DNA from: Dastarcus helophoroides
Lineage: Eukaryota > Arthropoda > Insecta > Coleoptera > Bothrideridae
Assembly (NCBI GenBank): GCA_028583605.1
Contig: CM053331.1
Coordinates: forward strand, 9,470,857 to 9,534,856
Length of the DNA stretch: 64,000 nucleotides
Reading direction: 5' to 3'
Numbering within the stretch: position 1 is the first letter of the stretch; each line of letters opens with the position of its first letter. The notes beneath the pieces are model-generated. The model was not told where the DNA came from. It saw only the letters and a program-made list of their open reading frames with translations, and made no database searches. Made by a program: the position numbers and the translations under genes. Positions 46,181 through 57,196 of this stretch are shown in pieces.

Positions 46181-46840
46181 TTTGAATTTCAAATTTTTCT
46201 TTTAAATGTAAATTTTTAACGCGCAGCTCCCAGGTGGCACTCTCGGTTTTTTGAATTTCGGGTTATTGGGCTCCTTTTTGAATTTTAGAAATCTCGAAAG
46301 TGTCGAATTGTTTCGTGAAATTTGGCAAGTTTTCACATTTTTTATAGAGATTTGTACTCTTGTCTCAAAATATTAATTTTATTCACAATTTTCAAGTGAA
46401 ATTAAAAACTAATGAACTTCTCAAAATCTAAGTTCGAGACTAGGAAAAAAATTTTCGAAAAAAAATTGTTTTCTGGTCACTTCATTTTCCTAGAAATTAG
46501 AATTTTTTTTAAAATTTAGATTTCATTTTAAATTTGCAAATTTGTGTAGCTACTACAATGTTTTAAAAAAAAATTTGAAAGTTGCAACAACAAAAGTTGA
46601 AAGGAAAGTACAAAAAATCTATATTTTTACAAAAGCAACAGTATTTTGAAAGAATTGTTGAAACTAGAAGAAAAAGTCTTTCTGAAATGCAAAAACGCAA
46701 AAATATCAATTTCGATTTTTTTGTACAAATTTTTTTACCGAAATTGAAAATATTCCTGAAAGTTTCTTCTACAAAATTTAGACTATTTCTTAGAATTTTG
46801 ACATTTCTCGAAATGTCAATTTTAAAATCGAATCATTAAC
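46181..46840. repeat. AT-rich oligomeric block, mixed
   Basis: TTTCAAATTTTTC and TTTAAAATTTAGATT units. The 85-codon plus frame at 46582-46839 (Lys/Phe-rich) is composition-driven. Confidence 0.4.
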
Positions 46841-48093
46841 CATCAATAAATATAAGTAAATAAATATAAATATATAATTAAAAGTAATAAGCGACTTGAT
46901 AAAAGGATCCTTCCGTTTTTCCCTTCAATGCCATTTGCTCTAAAAGCAAATAGAAAACCGAAAAGAAGATTGTCAAGAAAGTTATCTGCAACATATTTTT
47001 GAAAAGTGCACTTAATTATATCTATATAACCACACATCTGGGTCTCATTCCAAGAATGATTTCTAATAATCTCAATTCCCTTGTGTTACTTTTTTAACTT
47101 AAAAAGTATAACTAATCAGTTTCATACTAAAAATCAAATTATGCAGACAATGTTCTAGGTGAGGAATAATTCTCAATTTTTCACTGAAATGTCATCAAAT
47201 GGCCTTACTCCTTTTATTTCAGCCAATAGTTATTAATATTTATCAGCAATTTGATATGTTCGCGAAGTGCATGCCCCAGAAATTTATTTTTGATAGGTCC
47301 CATCACCGAAACAGAATGACAGCTGCATACTATCAAACAAAGCTCTTAACGCTTAGAACTCGACACCATTTGTCACTTCACTAGGAGTCTATTCGGTTGT
47401 ACTTCTAACGCTGATAAAATATGAAACATTACGCTAGCGCCCGCCTTGCTATTTTGGTTTTCCGAGGGAAACTGGAATGGATGGAAAGAAGCGAACAGTG
47501 GAAAGTGTAATGCATTCCACACGTTGACGGCATCTGATAAAATGCTGGATAATATATATAGCTTAGTTATATTACTTTTCCGGAATTATCGCCATTATTG
47601 ATAATGAGAATTTCTATTGGTATAATTTATCACATTAAGCCCTTTCCGTAAACACGAGCTAATTTATGTTTCGAGAATAAGCTCGGAAAAAATTATTGAT
47701 TGAAACCTGGCAATTTTGGGCAATATTAACGAATTTCGCTTTCATTTGTAACGAGATACATATTGTGGTGATGTTCTGTGGAAGGTTATTGGACTGAAAT
47801 GATGAAAACTCCTGGTTTTTTGATCGGCGATCCAAAGGCGCATCAACATGCGGAGTAGAATGTCCGTTATTTAACAAGTCGGCACCAAAGTTTCAAATTT
47901 TTTTCTCGAAATTTTTATTTAAAATCAAATTATTTATCGTTTTCGCGCTAAAACATAAAAATGTATTGTTTTCAATAATTTTAAATCTCTTCCAAAAAAT
48001 GTTTTTGTAATCATTTTTTCTTAAAATTCTTGAAACTTTTAAATTCAAACTGCAAAGTTACCACAATTTCAATTTTAAGGTCAAAATTCCAAG
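46841..48093. other. Unassigned DNA with one weak exon-like frame
   Basis: 47223-47384 (+) is open after a good acceptor (CTTTTATTTCAG, AG at 47221-47222), with normal composition (for example FDMFAKCMPQKFIFDRSHHR), ending in TAG. No domain, donor or neighbour supports it. 47659-47877 (-) is another short normal-looking frame. The rest shows nothing. Confidence 0.25.
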
Positions 48094-48151
48094 TTGACCA
48101 TAATTTCTTCCTATGAATTTATTTGACCATAATTTCTTCCTATGAATTTAT
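48094..48151 (+). repeat. 29-bp perfect tandem duplication
   Basis: TTGACCATAATTTCTTCCTA plus TGAATTTAT occurs twice head to tail without difference, so the event is recent. It lies just upstream of the foldback repeat. Confidence 0.95.
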
Positions 48152-48160
48152 TTTACTATG

Positions 48161-48455
48161 CAAGTAGAATGCAACCTAGACTACAAATTCAAGCAGCCCT
48201 CCAGGCATGTATAGTGAATCATAGGTAGCTAAACTACCAACAGTTGAAACACTGCCACCTAGCGAAGCGGCTGCTCTCTAGAAAAAAGTTCCCAGAAGAC
48301 AAGGATTCTAATGCACAGATCAATAGGTTTAAACATTTATTAGATTCGAAGTTTGGATATACCAAACTGACGAGTTCTAACAAGATCGAAACCGGCATTT
48401 GGTTTCCAAACTTCGAATCTAATAAATGTCCAAATCTATTGGCCTGTGCATTAGT
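48161..48455 (+). repeat. Dispersed foldback repeat, CAAGTAGAAT family, copy 2, with 50-bp hairpin
   Basis: Begins CAAGTAGAATGCAACCTAGA. The 3' half, 48308-48455, is a long hairpin: CTAATGCACAGATCAATAGG ... CGAAGTTTGGA pairs with TCCAAACTTCGAATC ... CTATTGGCCTGTGCATTAG over about 50 bp with few mismatches, loop about 47 nt. Copies: 13850-14159 (same strand) and 63860-64000 (reverse). No coding capacity. Confidence 0.85.
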
Positions 48456-49140
48456 ATGAATTTTAGTTTTATTCCAAAATTTTTAATTTTTCTGAAAATT
48501 CTTAATAAAATTAAATTTATTTAATTTTTTTTTAAAATAAATTTTCAGTTATTTTAGTGAGTTTTCAAATGTTTTTGATTAAACTTAAAATTCTTATTTT
48601 TATTTTGATCTATGATTCGATTTAAAAATTGAAATTTCGAGAAATGCCAAAAATTTTAAGAAGTTTTAATTTTGTGAAAGAAACTTTCAGAAATCACCTT
48701 AAATTTCTTTAAAGAAATGTATACAAAAAATCGAAATTTAGACATTTTTCTTAATATTTTCGAATTTTTTGTAAAATTTCAGGAAGCATTTCTCTTCTAG
48801 TTTCAACAATTCCTAAAAAATTATTGCTTTTGTACTAAGTTCGATGTTTTTGTAGGTACTTTTGTTTAAATTTTTTGTAAAAATTTTGACTGTTTTCATA
48901 CTTCTTTTTTTAGAAAGTGGAGTATCAAAATTTTTATTTTTCTCTCCACATTTCAACTTTTTTTGCTGGAAATTCCAAGTTTTTTTAAACATTGAAGTAG
49001 CTACTCCTTAACTACGCCAATGCTTAAAGAAATACAAGGGTGAATAATTTTTTTGGAAAATTTTTAGTTGTCCATGAAATTTTAATTTTTCTTTTTTGAA
49101 ATTCGACTTAAGATTTTCTAAATTTGCTTCTTTTTCTTAT
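48456..49140 (+). repeat. T-rich oligomeric block
   Basis: TTTTTCTGAAAATTC and TTTTCGAATTTTTTG style sequence, no gene. Confidence 0.5.
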
Positions 49141-49756
49141 ATACAGGGTGGTCCCGAGGTAATGAGCCAAAATTTATGAGTAGGTTCCTGTGATTTTCGA
49201 GAGAAAACTCGAAAGTTCGAGAAAAAACTCGAAATTGGAGAACGTCGAAATTTGGAGAAGAAAGTCTAAAATATTACGATTTAGCTAAATTTACCTTTGC
49301 CCAAAAGTTGATAGTTAAAGAGATACAGGGTGAAAACTGTGGCATATTATTTTAATTTATTTTCATTTATTTCTCAATAAATGCTGATAACTCTTGGGGT
49401 TTGAGCTTTTTGGAGTCCAGGAATTTAAATTCCTTTTCAGTTAAGGTATATTTCATAGAGGGCGCCACCTGCGGTACATTGAGCATGTTAAAAACGACAT
49501 AACTTTTGTTCACGTTCAGATATCTTATCTTATTGATATTAAATTCTTATTTTCTTACATTTTTTACATAAAAAAGTTTAACTTTATAAAAGTGGTTATC
49601 TTGCACCGTTTTCGAGATATTTGACTTTAAAACTCCCAATGCCGGTAGTTGAAATACATTTAAATAAATTAAATATGTCAAAAACAAGGGTTTATAATGT
49701 AATTATTAATTAAATTCAACAGCAAAATAGTACACCATTAAAAATTATTTCTTTTT

Positions 49757-49965
49757 AACAATAACTGCTCTTAATGTCTACCTCCAACTTTGATAAATTT
49801 ATCAACGCGTTTGTTATGTTGTCTTATTTTAAAGAGGAAATTTTTTAGCGAAATGATTCGGCTGCATTGCCGTAGTTCTTCCTGGGCGTTTATATTTTCT
49901 CTGTAAACGGCTGACTTCATATAACCTCAAAAACAAAAATTTGTGGGATTAAAATCCGGGCTAAA
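49757..49965 (-). pseudogene. Remnant of a DD41D-type Tc1/mariner transposase, C-terminus
   Basis: The minus-strand frame reads SPDFNPTNFCF then, after a stop, GYMKSAVYRENINAQEELRQ, with VGGRH just before the end. This matches the end of the transposase found at 54998-56053, whose family pattern is PDLTPLDFFLWG...VY...EEL...GGHFEHLL. The residue expected to be the third catalytic Asp is Asn (PTNF). Two in-frame stops and lack of the N-terminal two thirds make it dead. Confidence 0.7.
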
Positions 49966-50101
49966 TTACTAAACATTGGTAGTTTCAAAATCTATTATCT
50001 CGAAAACGGTGCAAGATAGGTACTTTCCTAAAGGATCCCTTTTTATGTAAAACATGTTGGCAATGTTGGCAGATAAGAATTTAAGATCAAAAATAAGATA
50101 T

Positions 50102-52973
50102 TGTGCTGAGCAGCCGTTTGTGACCATAACCAGTGAGTGTATATAATTTTTCAAAATTGTCGAATTTTGCTCATCTTTAAAAATTTTCGAAGAATAATTT
50201 ACTTTCGTTTTTCGGACCCAATTTGTCTACGTTGTGTTTAAAATTATTTTATTCCAATAAATTGTAACCCCAGCTCGTAGAGTCGACAGGGAAGTGTTAT
50301 CAAATTCAAACAACAATTGACCTCAACGTTTTATTACAATAAGTCAACAAATAAATCAACAAAATTTCAAGTTTGTGATTTTCAAGTGTTCTTAAACATA
50401 ATACAACAAAATAAAAGTGAACCTGTTTGTTTCAACTTGTTTAAATTTGTTGGAAACAGATCTGAGAGAAATATTTCTTTAGAAAATTAAGATAATTCAT
50501 TAAGCACAAGTAATCTGACATTCTTTGTTTAACTCTTTCGCTCATATATAGTAGGTCAGGTATTAATTTCCCAAAGTTTATCTCAACCCTAATAAGTGCT
50601 TTCCCCAGCTGAGCCATTTAGTTTGTACTCAAAGGTTTTCAAACCAAATGCAGCTAACTTTGTACCTGATTATCGGTGGGTGTTCGCTGGTTAGTTTGTA
50701 CACAGAGGTTCTCAAACTATTTTCAGGTGTCTGTTTTATTCCCCAATTCTTGTGAGTTTTGTCGCTTCTTTATTCAAGCATTCGCCACGTAGCATACAGT
50801 TTTCTGTCAAATCTTTAAGCTAACAATATCCAAAGGATAATGCTACGAGAAAATGGAGCTCAAGCTTGGAAATGAAGTTGTGATTTATCGTAATAAATCA
50901 AATTTATAAATGTTGATTCAATCTTACAGATCTCGTTCTCTCCCTCTTTCTTTCCTTTGTTAAGTTGTTCCTTTGTTTGTTTTTCTGTTTTTCTCATACC
51001 AAACTCAATCACTCGAACTCAAACCAGTGTCATAAAATAGACTAGAAATATTGTTCAGATTTCGTCGAAACTTTCTGAGCAGAATTTTTCCCTTCCAACA
51101 CTACATCTACTTCTACGGCTACTAGTCTAATAGAAGGGGCGTTTTTCTGGCTTGGAAAATGGCTTGACTTAGCACAAAAAAAAACGTTTAATTTAAAATT
51201 AGAAACTGGCAAGAAGTTCTCATTTCTTTCATCAAAACATCTCCCTAACGAGAGCTGATGCTGATACTGCTCGTCCGCCTACGTTAGTAAATTTATGTTG
51301 ACAGTAAACCTAGGCATGCGAATATAGATTAGTAATTTTGCAAAAGCTTCCCGATCGCGACGTGCGGTGTTGTAATTCTCCGTGGCCTATATAGGAGGTC
51401 CTTTTTTTTGGACGTGTAACCGATGAGGGGACCCACGGATAAGGCAGACCGGGCGAGTACACCAGAACAAGAACCAGAAGAGGTTACTACTCCTTCTAGG
51501 GTGTTAAGGCGTACGTTCTCGCGGAGCACACCCAGGGGTTCACATGTGTTGGGACTTTGTCTATGTCTGGAAAGTTCTTCAGACAACCTTCTTACAACAC
51601 CGGTTCCGGTTTTCCTTGTTTTTTCACGTTTCGAGAACTTACAGTACATCATCAGCAAATCCTAATATAGATGCCTGCTGTCAGTTACCGAGCCTGGGGT
51701 GATGGGTGTGATCGATTTTTTGAACCCCTGGAAACTCAGTTTTCAACAGCAGAACATCGAAGAATGACCTTAAGAAAATAGAAGATTCTCGAAGCAAATT
51801 TGCTTTATTTGTTTTCGTCTTTTTCATTCTATTCTCTTTGTGTTTGTTTTTTTTTCCCTTCTTTTTTTGTTTTACTGAGACTGGTAGTTGCACCAGTCAG
51901 CGGTAGGGTTATTGGCCCAATAATAATTTTCTAACAACGACTTTCTCATTCATTCGGTTTGTTGTGGAAGTTTTAAATTCCTTTCTCTTTTTTTACGCCC
52001 CCCAACCCCTTATTAATTAAAATTAGGAACAAGTATTTCTCAAATTTTAGGAAAAGTTAATAAATCATATAAGAGCGAAAAACCATCAAATAAAATCATC
52101 GGACAATTTAAAATTTACTTGTCTATTTATCCCGTAGCAAACCTCACACAAATGGCACAAGAACTTCACGTTGAACAGAAATTGTTTTTTTTTTGTGTTC
52201 ATTCACGTTAATTAGCACAAACAAAAGTAATTTTTTTAGGACTCCCGTATTTCGTACTCGTTTACGTAAGTCCGGGGGTTGACCATAATTTTAACTAGTT
52301 TCATCGAAGTTTAGTATTTGACTACCTTAAAATTGGTCTTTGGTGTTTTTATCTTTTTTTTCCCCTACCCTTAACTTCTGGGGACCAAAAGACATCCTCT
52401 GCATCTCGCTAGAGGGCATGAGAATGCATAATTTCTACTAATTTAAATCTTTCTAATCCAAATTAACCCTTAAATAAATTTTGAAAAGGATTCTTAAAGT
52501 ACATATCAAACTGCAAACCCCTTTTGAATAAATGTCGTCCCTTTATCTTGCAAATTTTACTTCGATAATTGAAATTTAAATAACTTACAATTGCACGTGT
52601 TTATAAGGGCGTTTTTTGAACGTCAAATTCCTCCAGTCTACCACCACATGGTCTTGCCGAGATATTTGCTACGGTCTCCGTTATTGACATGTTACCTTTA
52701 TTTATTACTCTACTTTTCAGCGGTCCTTCAAAACTAACATGTTATTTTATTCAGTTTAGGTAATTAAACTTGAAACAAACCAGGCCTAACAAATAACCCT
52801 TATCTAATTTGTGAACTGCTAAGAATCTGTTTCTCAAGCAAAACGTTATGTCACAAAGAATTTTTATAATACACTATTTGTAGATTTAATATTTCCAAGA
52901 AAAATTGAATAAAATTCAATTGAATAAAACAAACGAGGAAATAGAAAAGTTTAGTAGAACTCGACTCACCACA
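50102..52973. mobile_element. 2.87 kb nested insertion with TG...CA ends, class uncertain
   Basis: Starts TGTGCTGAGCAGCCG and ends ACTCGACTCACCACA; the outer nine bases are inverted (TGTGcTGAG against TGTGgTGAG reversed). ATAT flanks it on both sides (50098-50101 and 52974-52977), and the transposon arm resumes across the junction, so the limits are well fixed. The sequence is less AT-rich than the surroundings. I see no gag, pol or transposase and no matching direct terminal repeats. TG...CA with a 4-bp duplication fits an LTR (then unusually long) or an LTR-derived non-autonomous element; a Chapaev-like DNA element is an alternative. Confidence 0.65.
51330..51720. other. GC-richer island with open frames on both strands
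   Basis: Inside the nested insertion. Plus frame 51423-51665 includes PTDKADRASTPEQEPEEVTT and RVLRRTFSRSTPRGS; minus frame 51329-51658 is 109 codons. A TATA-like CCTATATAGGAGG sits at 51385. Neither frame has a recognised domain. It could be an LTR promoter and leader, a captured exon or chance. Confidence 0.25.
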
Positions 52974-53276
52974 ATATATAAACGGAAAAAATAGTTATGT
53001 CGTTTTAACATACCCAATCCGCCGCAGGTGGTGCCCCCTGTAGTGTAATTAAACTAAAAAGGGATTTAAATTCCTGGACTTAGAAAAGTTTAAAATTCAA
53101 AATTTTGCAAAGTTATTAGCATTTACTGAGAAATAAATGAAAATAGCTAAAATAATATTTCATATTTAACATCCAGTATCTCTTTAACTATCAACTTTTG
53201 GATGTAGATAAGTTCAACTAAATCGTAATATTTTAACCTCAGGAATCTGGCCATGAATTTTGGCCCATTAAGAAGT

Positions 53277-53329
53277 AAGAAGTCGTTTGTATAGGGTGGT
53301 TTGGAACTACCCTATAGAAACGACTTCTT
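53277..53329. repeat. 53-bp hairpin at the transposon's right end
   Basis: AAGAAGTCGTTTGTATAGGG pairs with CCCTATAGAAACGACTTCTT across a short GTGGTTTGGAACTA-type centre. It contains two opposed copies of the transposon terminus (TAGGGTGGTT and AACTACCCTA), with matching flanks, as an aberrant end-joining or template-switch event would give. Confidence 0.8.
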
Positions 53330-54401
53330 TTGAAATATGGCATTTTCTCAATTTTTGTTAAATACATAAAAGTGTTTCTTGAAATTTAAAAATAAATTTG
53401 ACCTTTTCTTATCGGGATTTAGAATATTTTCAAAGCACGATTATTTTCTGAGAAAAATGCTTACAGAAATGTCGAGTTTTTTTTCTAAAACCTTTTTAAT
53501 TTGACTTTTTTAAAACATAAATCAAATTTTTCTTTATAATAATAAGGTTAAAGAATTTTTTAAATTTGAATTATTTTCATTGTTTATAAAAATGTCCCCG
53601 TTTTCATTGAAACATTTTTTAAACAAATATCTTAGTTAAAACTATCATCCAAGATTTTCGTGTTTCCCCAAACATCGAATTTAAATTTGAAGCTTCTAAC
53701 TTGTTTCCAAACTTTTTAAGCATTTTTAGTTAGTAGGGTTCAGTATAAAACATTTGCATATTTTCGCAGCGATATGCCTTTTAGGAAACATTGCCTTAGA
53801 GAAATCCATTTGGATAATTTTGCACGTTCTAGTAGTAGTGTACAAAATATTTGTACGTCAAATAGAGTTTTTAATGAGGAAAATCCCTTTGCGAGTCTTG
53901 TTAACCCTCTCAAAGACACACGAATACACCGATAACAAAAATTAAAAAAAGAAACAATTGTATGAATTTTTATATCATTTGAATTAACATAAAAACAAAA
54001 TAATTTTCTTTGCTCGTTTGGTAAATATATGTTTTAATTTTTTGAGAAGTCCATACTCATAATTTAAAAACAACTTAACAATTAAAAAAAAATCGCAATT
54101 GAAATTCTGAATAAAATCCAAATTATTGAAAATGACTATTTTGAAAATAAAGGAGAAATTTTAAACAGTTTTGAAACTTAGAGTGCGTTTAGATTAGAGA
54201 CTTATTACATGATAGAAATCTCAGATAACTGAGACTAAATTTCCTTACCCGTTTACACTATGACACAAATGTAGCTGAATAAAATTGCTGACACTTCTGG
54301 CTGGGATAAAGTGTCAAGTGGTACTTTAAATATAATTAAAATTCGTTAATTAAATTTGTAAATTACTTATATGGCAAAGTATCTCAATATTATAAGTGAT
54401 A
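53330..54401. other. AT-rich DNA, partly oligomeric
   Basis: 53340-53720 resembles the oligomeric blocks. The remainder is unassigned, with no frame above 63 codons. Confidence 0.4.
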
Positions 54402-54403
54402 TA

Positions 54404-56585
54404 CAGGGTGATTCATTAAGAATGGGCAATCTCTGAACTGGAGATACTACACATCAATATATGGTAATTGAGCTTAACACGCCTTTTACAAATGTTGCAG
54501 GTTTACGAGGTACAGGGTGTTCAAAGTTGGAATTATAATTTGAAACGTCTTAATAATTTTGTGATTTTGGGCAGTATCGTCTGGAAAATCGGCAACTTTA
54601 TGTTTTTTGGCATGAGAATTACCAATTAATTGCTGAATTTTGCATTATTTATACAGGGCGTTAGTTACACCCTGTTACAACATATCTTTCTTGCCTAATG
54701 AGTTATGGCTAAAATGATCAAAAAATCTAAAAGGCAGTTTAATTTTGAATACAAAAATACTCTTGTTTATTTTATGTAATTCTATCAGTTTTTCAGTTAT
54801 TTGCATTTTAAACATTCAGTGTAGTCTCCTAAGCCACCGTTATTACTTTGATTTTTTTCAAGTAGGTTTGTATCAGCACCTATTAATTTTTCGTGTAAAG
54901 AAATATTTAACAATTTTACTGTCACTAAGTAAGAGTGTTTATTGTATTTTTCTAATTTACTTAGTATTATTTGTAGTAAAATTTCTAAAATAAGAAAATG
55001 CCACGACATAATAAATTTTCTAACAGTAAAATGCGTTATATGATTTGTGTTTTTGCTCAGTCAAATTATAATGGACTTGGTGCAGCCAGAAGGTATTTAG
55101 AATTATACCCAAATCGAAGACAACCCAATTATAAACTGTTCAAACGTATTTACACCCGCCTAGCAGAAACAGGGTGCTTTCGTCCTAAAAGCTTAAATAA
55201 TGTTAGAAAAACTATCAACGTGGATGATGAAGAAAAGGTTTTAGTTCGTATTTCGGAAAATCCAGATATCAGTACTCGTCGGTTAAGTGTGGCAACAGGA
55301 ATAAGCCAATTGTCTATATGGAGAATTTAAAAAAACGATAATCTCCGCCCATACCACTAAACTCCTGTCCAAAATTTGTTACCTCAAGATTTACCAGTTC
55401 GCCTACAGTTTGCTCAATTTATGCTAGGTATACAAACCAAAAACTAGGATTTTCTTAATAACCGATGAGGCGATGTTTTCTAGACGAGGTGTTTTTAATT
55501 GGAAAAACAATCATTTGTGGGAATCCGAAAATCCACATGGAACGACATTTTCAGCATGAATTCAAGGTTAGTATTTGGTGTGGTGCGATATCTGGCTTTT
55601 TTATTGGTCCTTTTGAACTTCCTTTTAATCTAAACGGGCCCCTCTATTTAAACTTTCTTGAACAAAATTTAAACACTATTAGAAGATGTACCACTAGTTA
55701 TAAGGCGGAACATGTGGTTTATGCAAGACGGGGAGCCGCCATATTTTTTCCTGCCAATAGGCCAATACCTGAATGAACATTTTCCTCACCGGTGGATTGG
55801 GCGTGGCAGCGAATTTGTTTGGCCACCTAGAAATCCAGATTTGAACCATCTAAACTTCTTAATATGGTCACAAATGAAGGACATGGTTAACAAAATAACA
55901 ATTAATTTCTTTGAAGAATAACGACAGAAAATTCTAGAAGCTGCTAATATTAAAAATAATTGACAAATGTTATTTAATATTTAAAGATCTTTAAGGATAC
56001 GCCTTACAAAGTGTATTGAAGTGGAAGGCGGTCATTTTGAGCATTTACTCTAAAGTTTCCTTTTATTACTGTTACTGATTGTTATATGTTGCCTTTACTG
56101 TTGTTACCTCGCATAGTAGTAATTTAAAAGAATAAATTCATTTTACAACTAATTCATTGAATGTTTAAAATGCAAATAACTCAAAAACTAACAGAGTTAT
56201 ACAAAATAAATAGACGTATCTTTTTCCTTCAAAATTAAACTGCCTTTTAGATTTTCTCGTCATTTTAGCCATAACTCATTGCGCAAAAAAGATATGTTGT
56301 AATTTATACCTAAGTAACAGGGTGTAACAAACGCCCTGTATAAATAGTGCAAAATTTTGGATTAAATTCGTAATTCTCATGCCAAAAAACATAAAGTTGC
56401 CAATTTTTCAGACGATACTGCAAATCACATAATTATTAAGAAGTTTCAAAATAAAATTCCAACTTTGAACACTCTGTACCTCGTAAACCTGCAACATTTG
56501 TATAAAGCATGTCAAACTCAATCACCATATTTTGGTGTGTAGTAGCTCCTGTTCAGAGATTGCCCATTCTTAATGAATCACCCTG
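54404..56585 (+). mobile_element. Complete but decayed DD41D-type transposon, 2.18 kb, about 420-bp TIRs
   Basis: Starts CAGGGTGATTCATTAAGAAT and ends ATTCTTAATGAATCACCCTG, with TA at 54402-54403 and 56586-56587. The inverted arms can be followed for 418 bp on the left (to 54821) and 431 bp on the right (from 56155), through GTTTACGAGGTACAGGGTG, GGCATGAGAATTAC, TACAGGGCGTT and TTTGCATTTTAAACATTCA. The transposase gene occupies the unique centre. Smaller CAGGG(T/C)G copies recur inside the arms. The family is the Tc1/mariner superfamily. Confidence 0.93.
54998..56053 (+). pseudogene. Transposase, Tc1/mariner superfamily, DD41D (rosa/Visitor-like)
   Basis: N-terminus from ATG 54998 has the helix-turn-helix region with YLELYPNRRQPNYKLFKRIY and a second helical part (NPDISTRRLSVATGISQLSI). 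After a stop near 55328 the catalytic core continues in shifting frames: LITDEAMFSRRG (first Asp), VSIWCGAISGFFIGPFELPF, MWFMQDGEPPYF (second Asp), WIGRGSEFVWPPRNPDL, and finally GGHFEHLL before TAA at 56051-56053. From the second Asp to the expected third catalytic position there are 41 residues, the DD41D spacing; that position is Asn (HLNF) instead of Asp. Several stops and frameshifts. The protein would bind the terminal repeats and cut and paste at TA; this copy cannot. Confidence 0.88.
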
Positions 56586-56587
56586 TA

Positions 56588-56829
56588 CAATAGTTATTCG
56601 CATAAAATATTTGAAGAGAAAAGAGATGACTACAACTTCTGCGATGTACGTCAGACACTGGCTGAAATTTGTATCGACATTTTATGTCGTGCAATTTATA
56701 CGGAATAAAGTGTTTAATCTAAACACACCCCTAGGAACTTAAACATTAATTTAATAAGTCTTTTGTTTAGTCAACAAGTACACTTTTTATGAATTCCAGT
56801 TTGCCCTATACAAAAATTACGTTTAGTAG
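56588..56829. other. Flank between transposon and exon candidate
   Basis: No gene seen. 56588-56742 contains a short plus-strand frame of no evident meaning. Confidence 0.3.
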
Positions 56830-57120
56830 TCACTGTATTTCGTGAGTTGCTCGCGAATGGGTGGTAATATCATACCGCTGCACTTCAGAACCAACGAGCA
56901 TTGACCAGTCAAACTCCAGATCCACATCGGCAAACTTCAAGGGCATGCCATCTAATGTCGAAAATGGGTATCTTCTCTTAAAAACTACTGCATGGTTCTA
57001 CTTTTAAGCTGACCATTAATTGGAGGGGGTAGAAGTGTACCCTCGGATTCTTGGACATTCCGCCTTGTTCCTTGTTTCAACAGGAAAACCGATTTGGTCC
57101 TACGTTAGGAATATATTTTG
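56830..57120 (-). CDS. Candidate 3'-terminal exon, unidentified protein
   Basis: Minus strand, ending at TGA 56832-56830. The frame from 56997 is open with good composition: VVFKRRYPFSTLDGMPLKFA then WSMLVGSEVQRYDITTHSRA. Upstream to about 57120 the minus strand stays coding-like in two other frames (LKQGTRRNVQESEGTLLPPP; KAECPRIRGYTSTPS), so either exons are separated by a short intron or the region has frameshifts. An AG acceptor is available at 57000-56998 but the pyrimidine tract is poor. GC content is clearly above background. Not recognised; could be a host gene or a decayed element. Confidence 0.4.
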
Positions 57121-57196
57121 CTCATATTTAAAATTTATTGGTGTACAGTGCCAAAACAATGGCCCTTCATTATAACTTTGAAAATTAACGCATTAT

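Larger units (their letters stand above)
49144..53314. mobile_element. TA-flanked long-TIR transposon split by a nested insertion
   Basis: Left end CAGGGTGGTCCCGAGGTAAT after TA (49142-49143). The right arm is the inverse: inner part 49970-50101 (CTCGAAAACGGTGCAAGATA), outer part 52974-53314 (ACCACCTGCG..., ATCAACTTTTGGATG, ATTTTGGCCCATTA, then GGAACTACCCTA) followed by TA (53315-53316). Between the two parts of the right arm lies a 2.87 kb insert (50102-52973). Without it the element would be about 1.3 kb. It carries a transposase remnant on the minus strand (49757-49965). The right terminus has itself been rearranged into the hairpin at 53277-53329. Confidence 0.75.

Noticed and set aside
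51640..51662. LGFADDVL on the minus strand, like a reverse-transcriptase active site
   Set aside because: Eight residues only, followed at once by a stop, with no other RT motif on either side in any frame.
49144..53314. Treating the 49.1 and 53.0 kb arms as two separate elements
   Set aside because: The inner right-arm segment at 49970-50101 continues exactly into 52974 across a TG...CA insert with ATAT on both sides, so one split element explains all three pieces.
54745..54993. 82-codon hydrophobic frame before the transposase
   Set aside because: Mostly inside the transposon's left inverted repeat and immediately downstream; open on the opposite strand as well; no similarity to transposon accessory proteins known to me.
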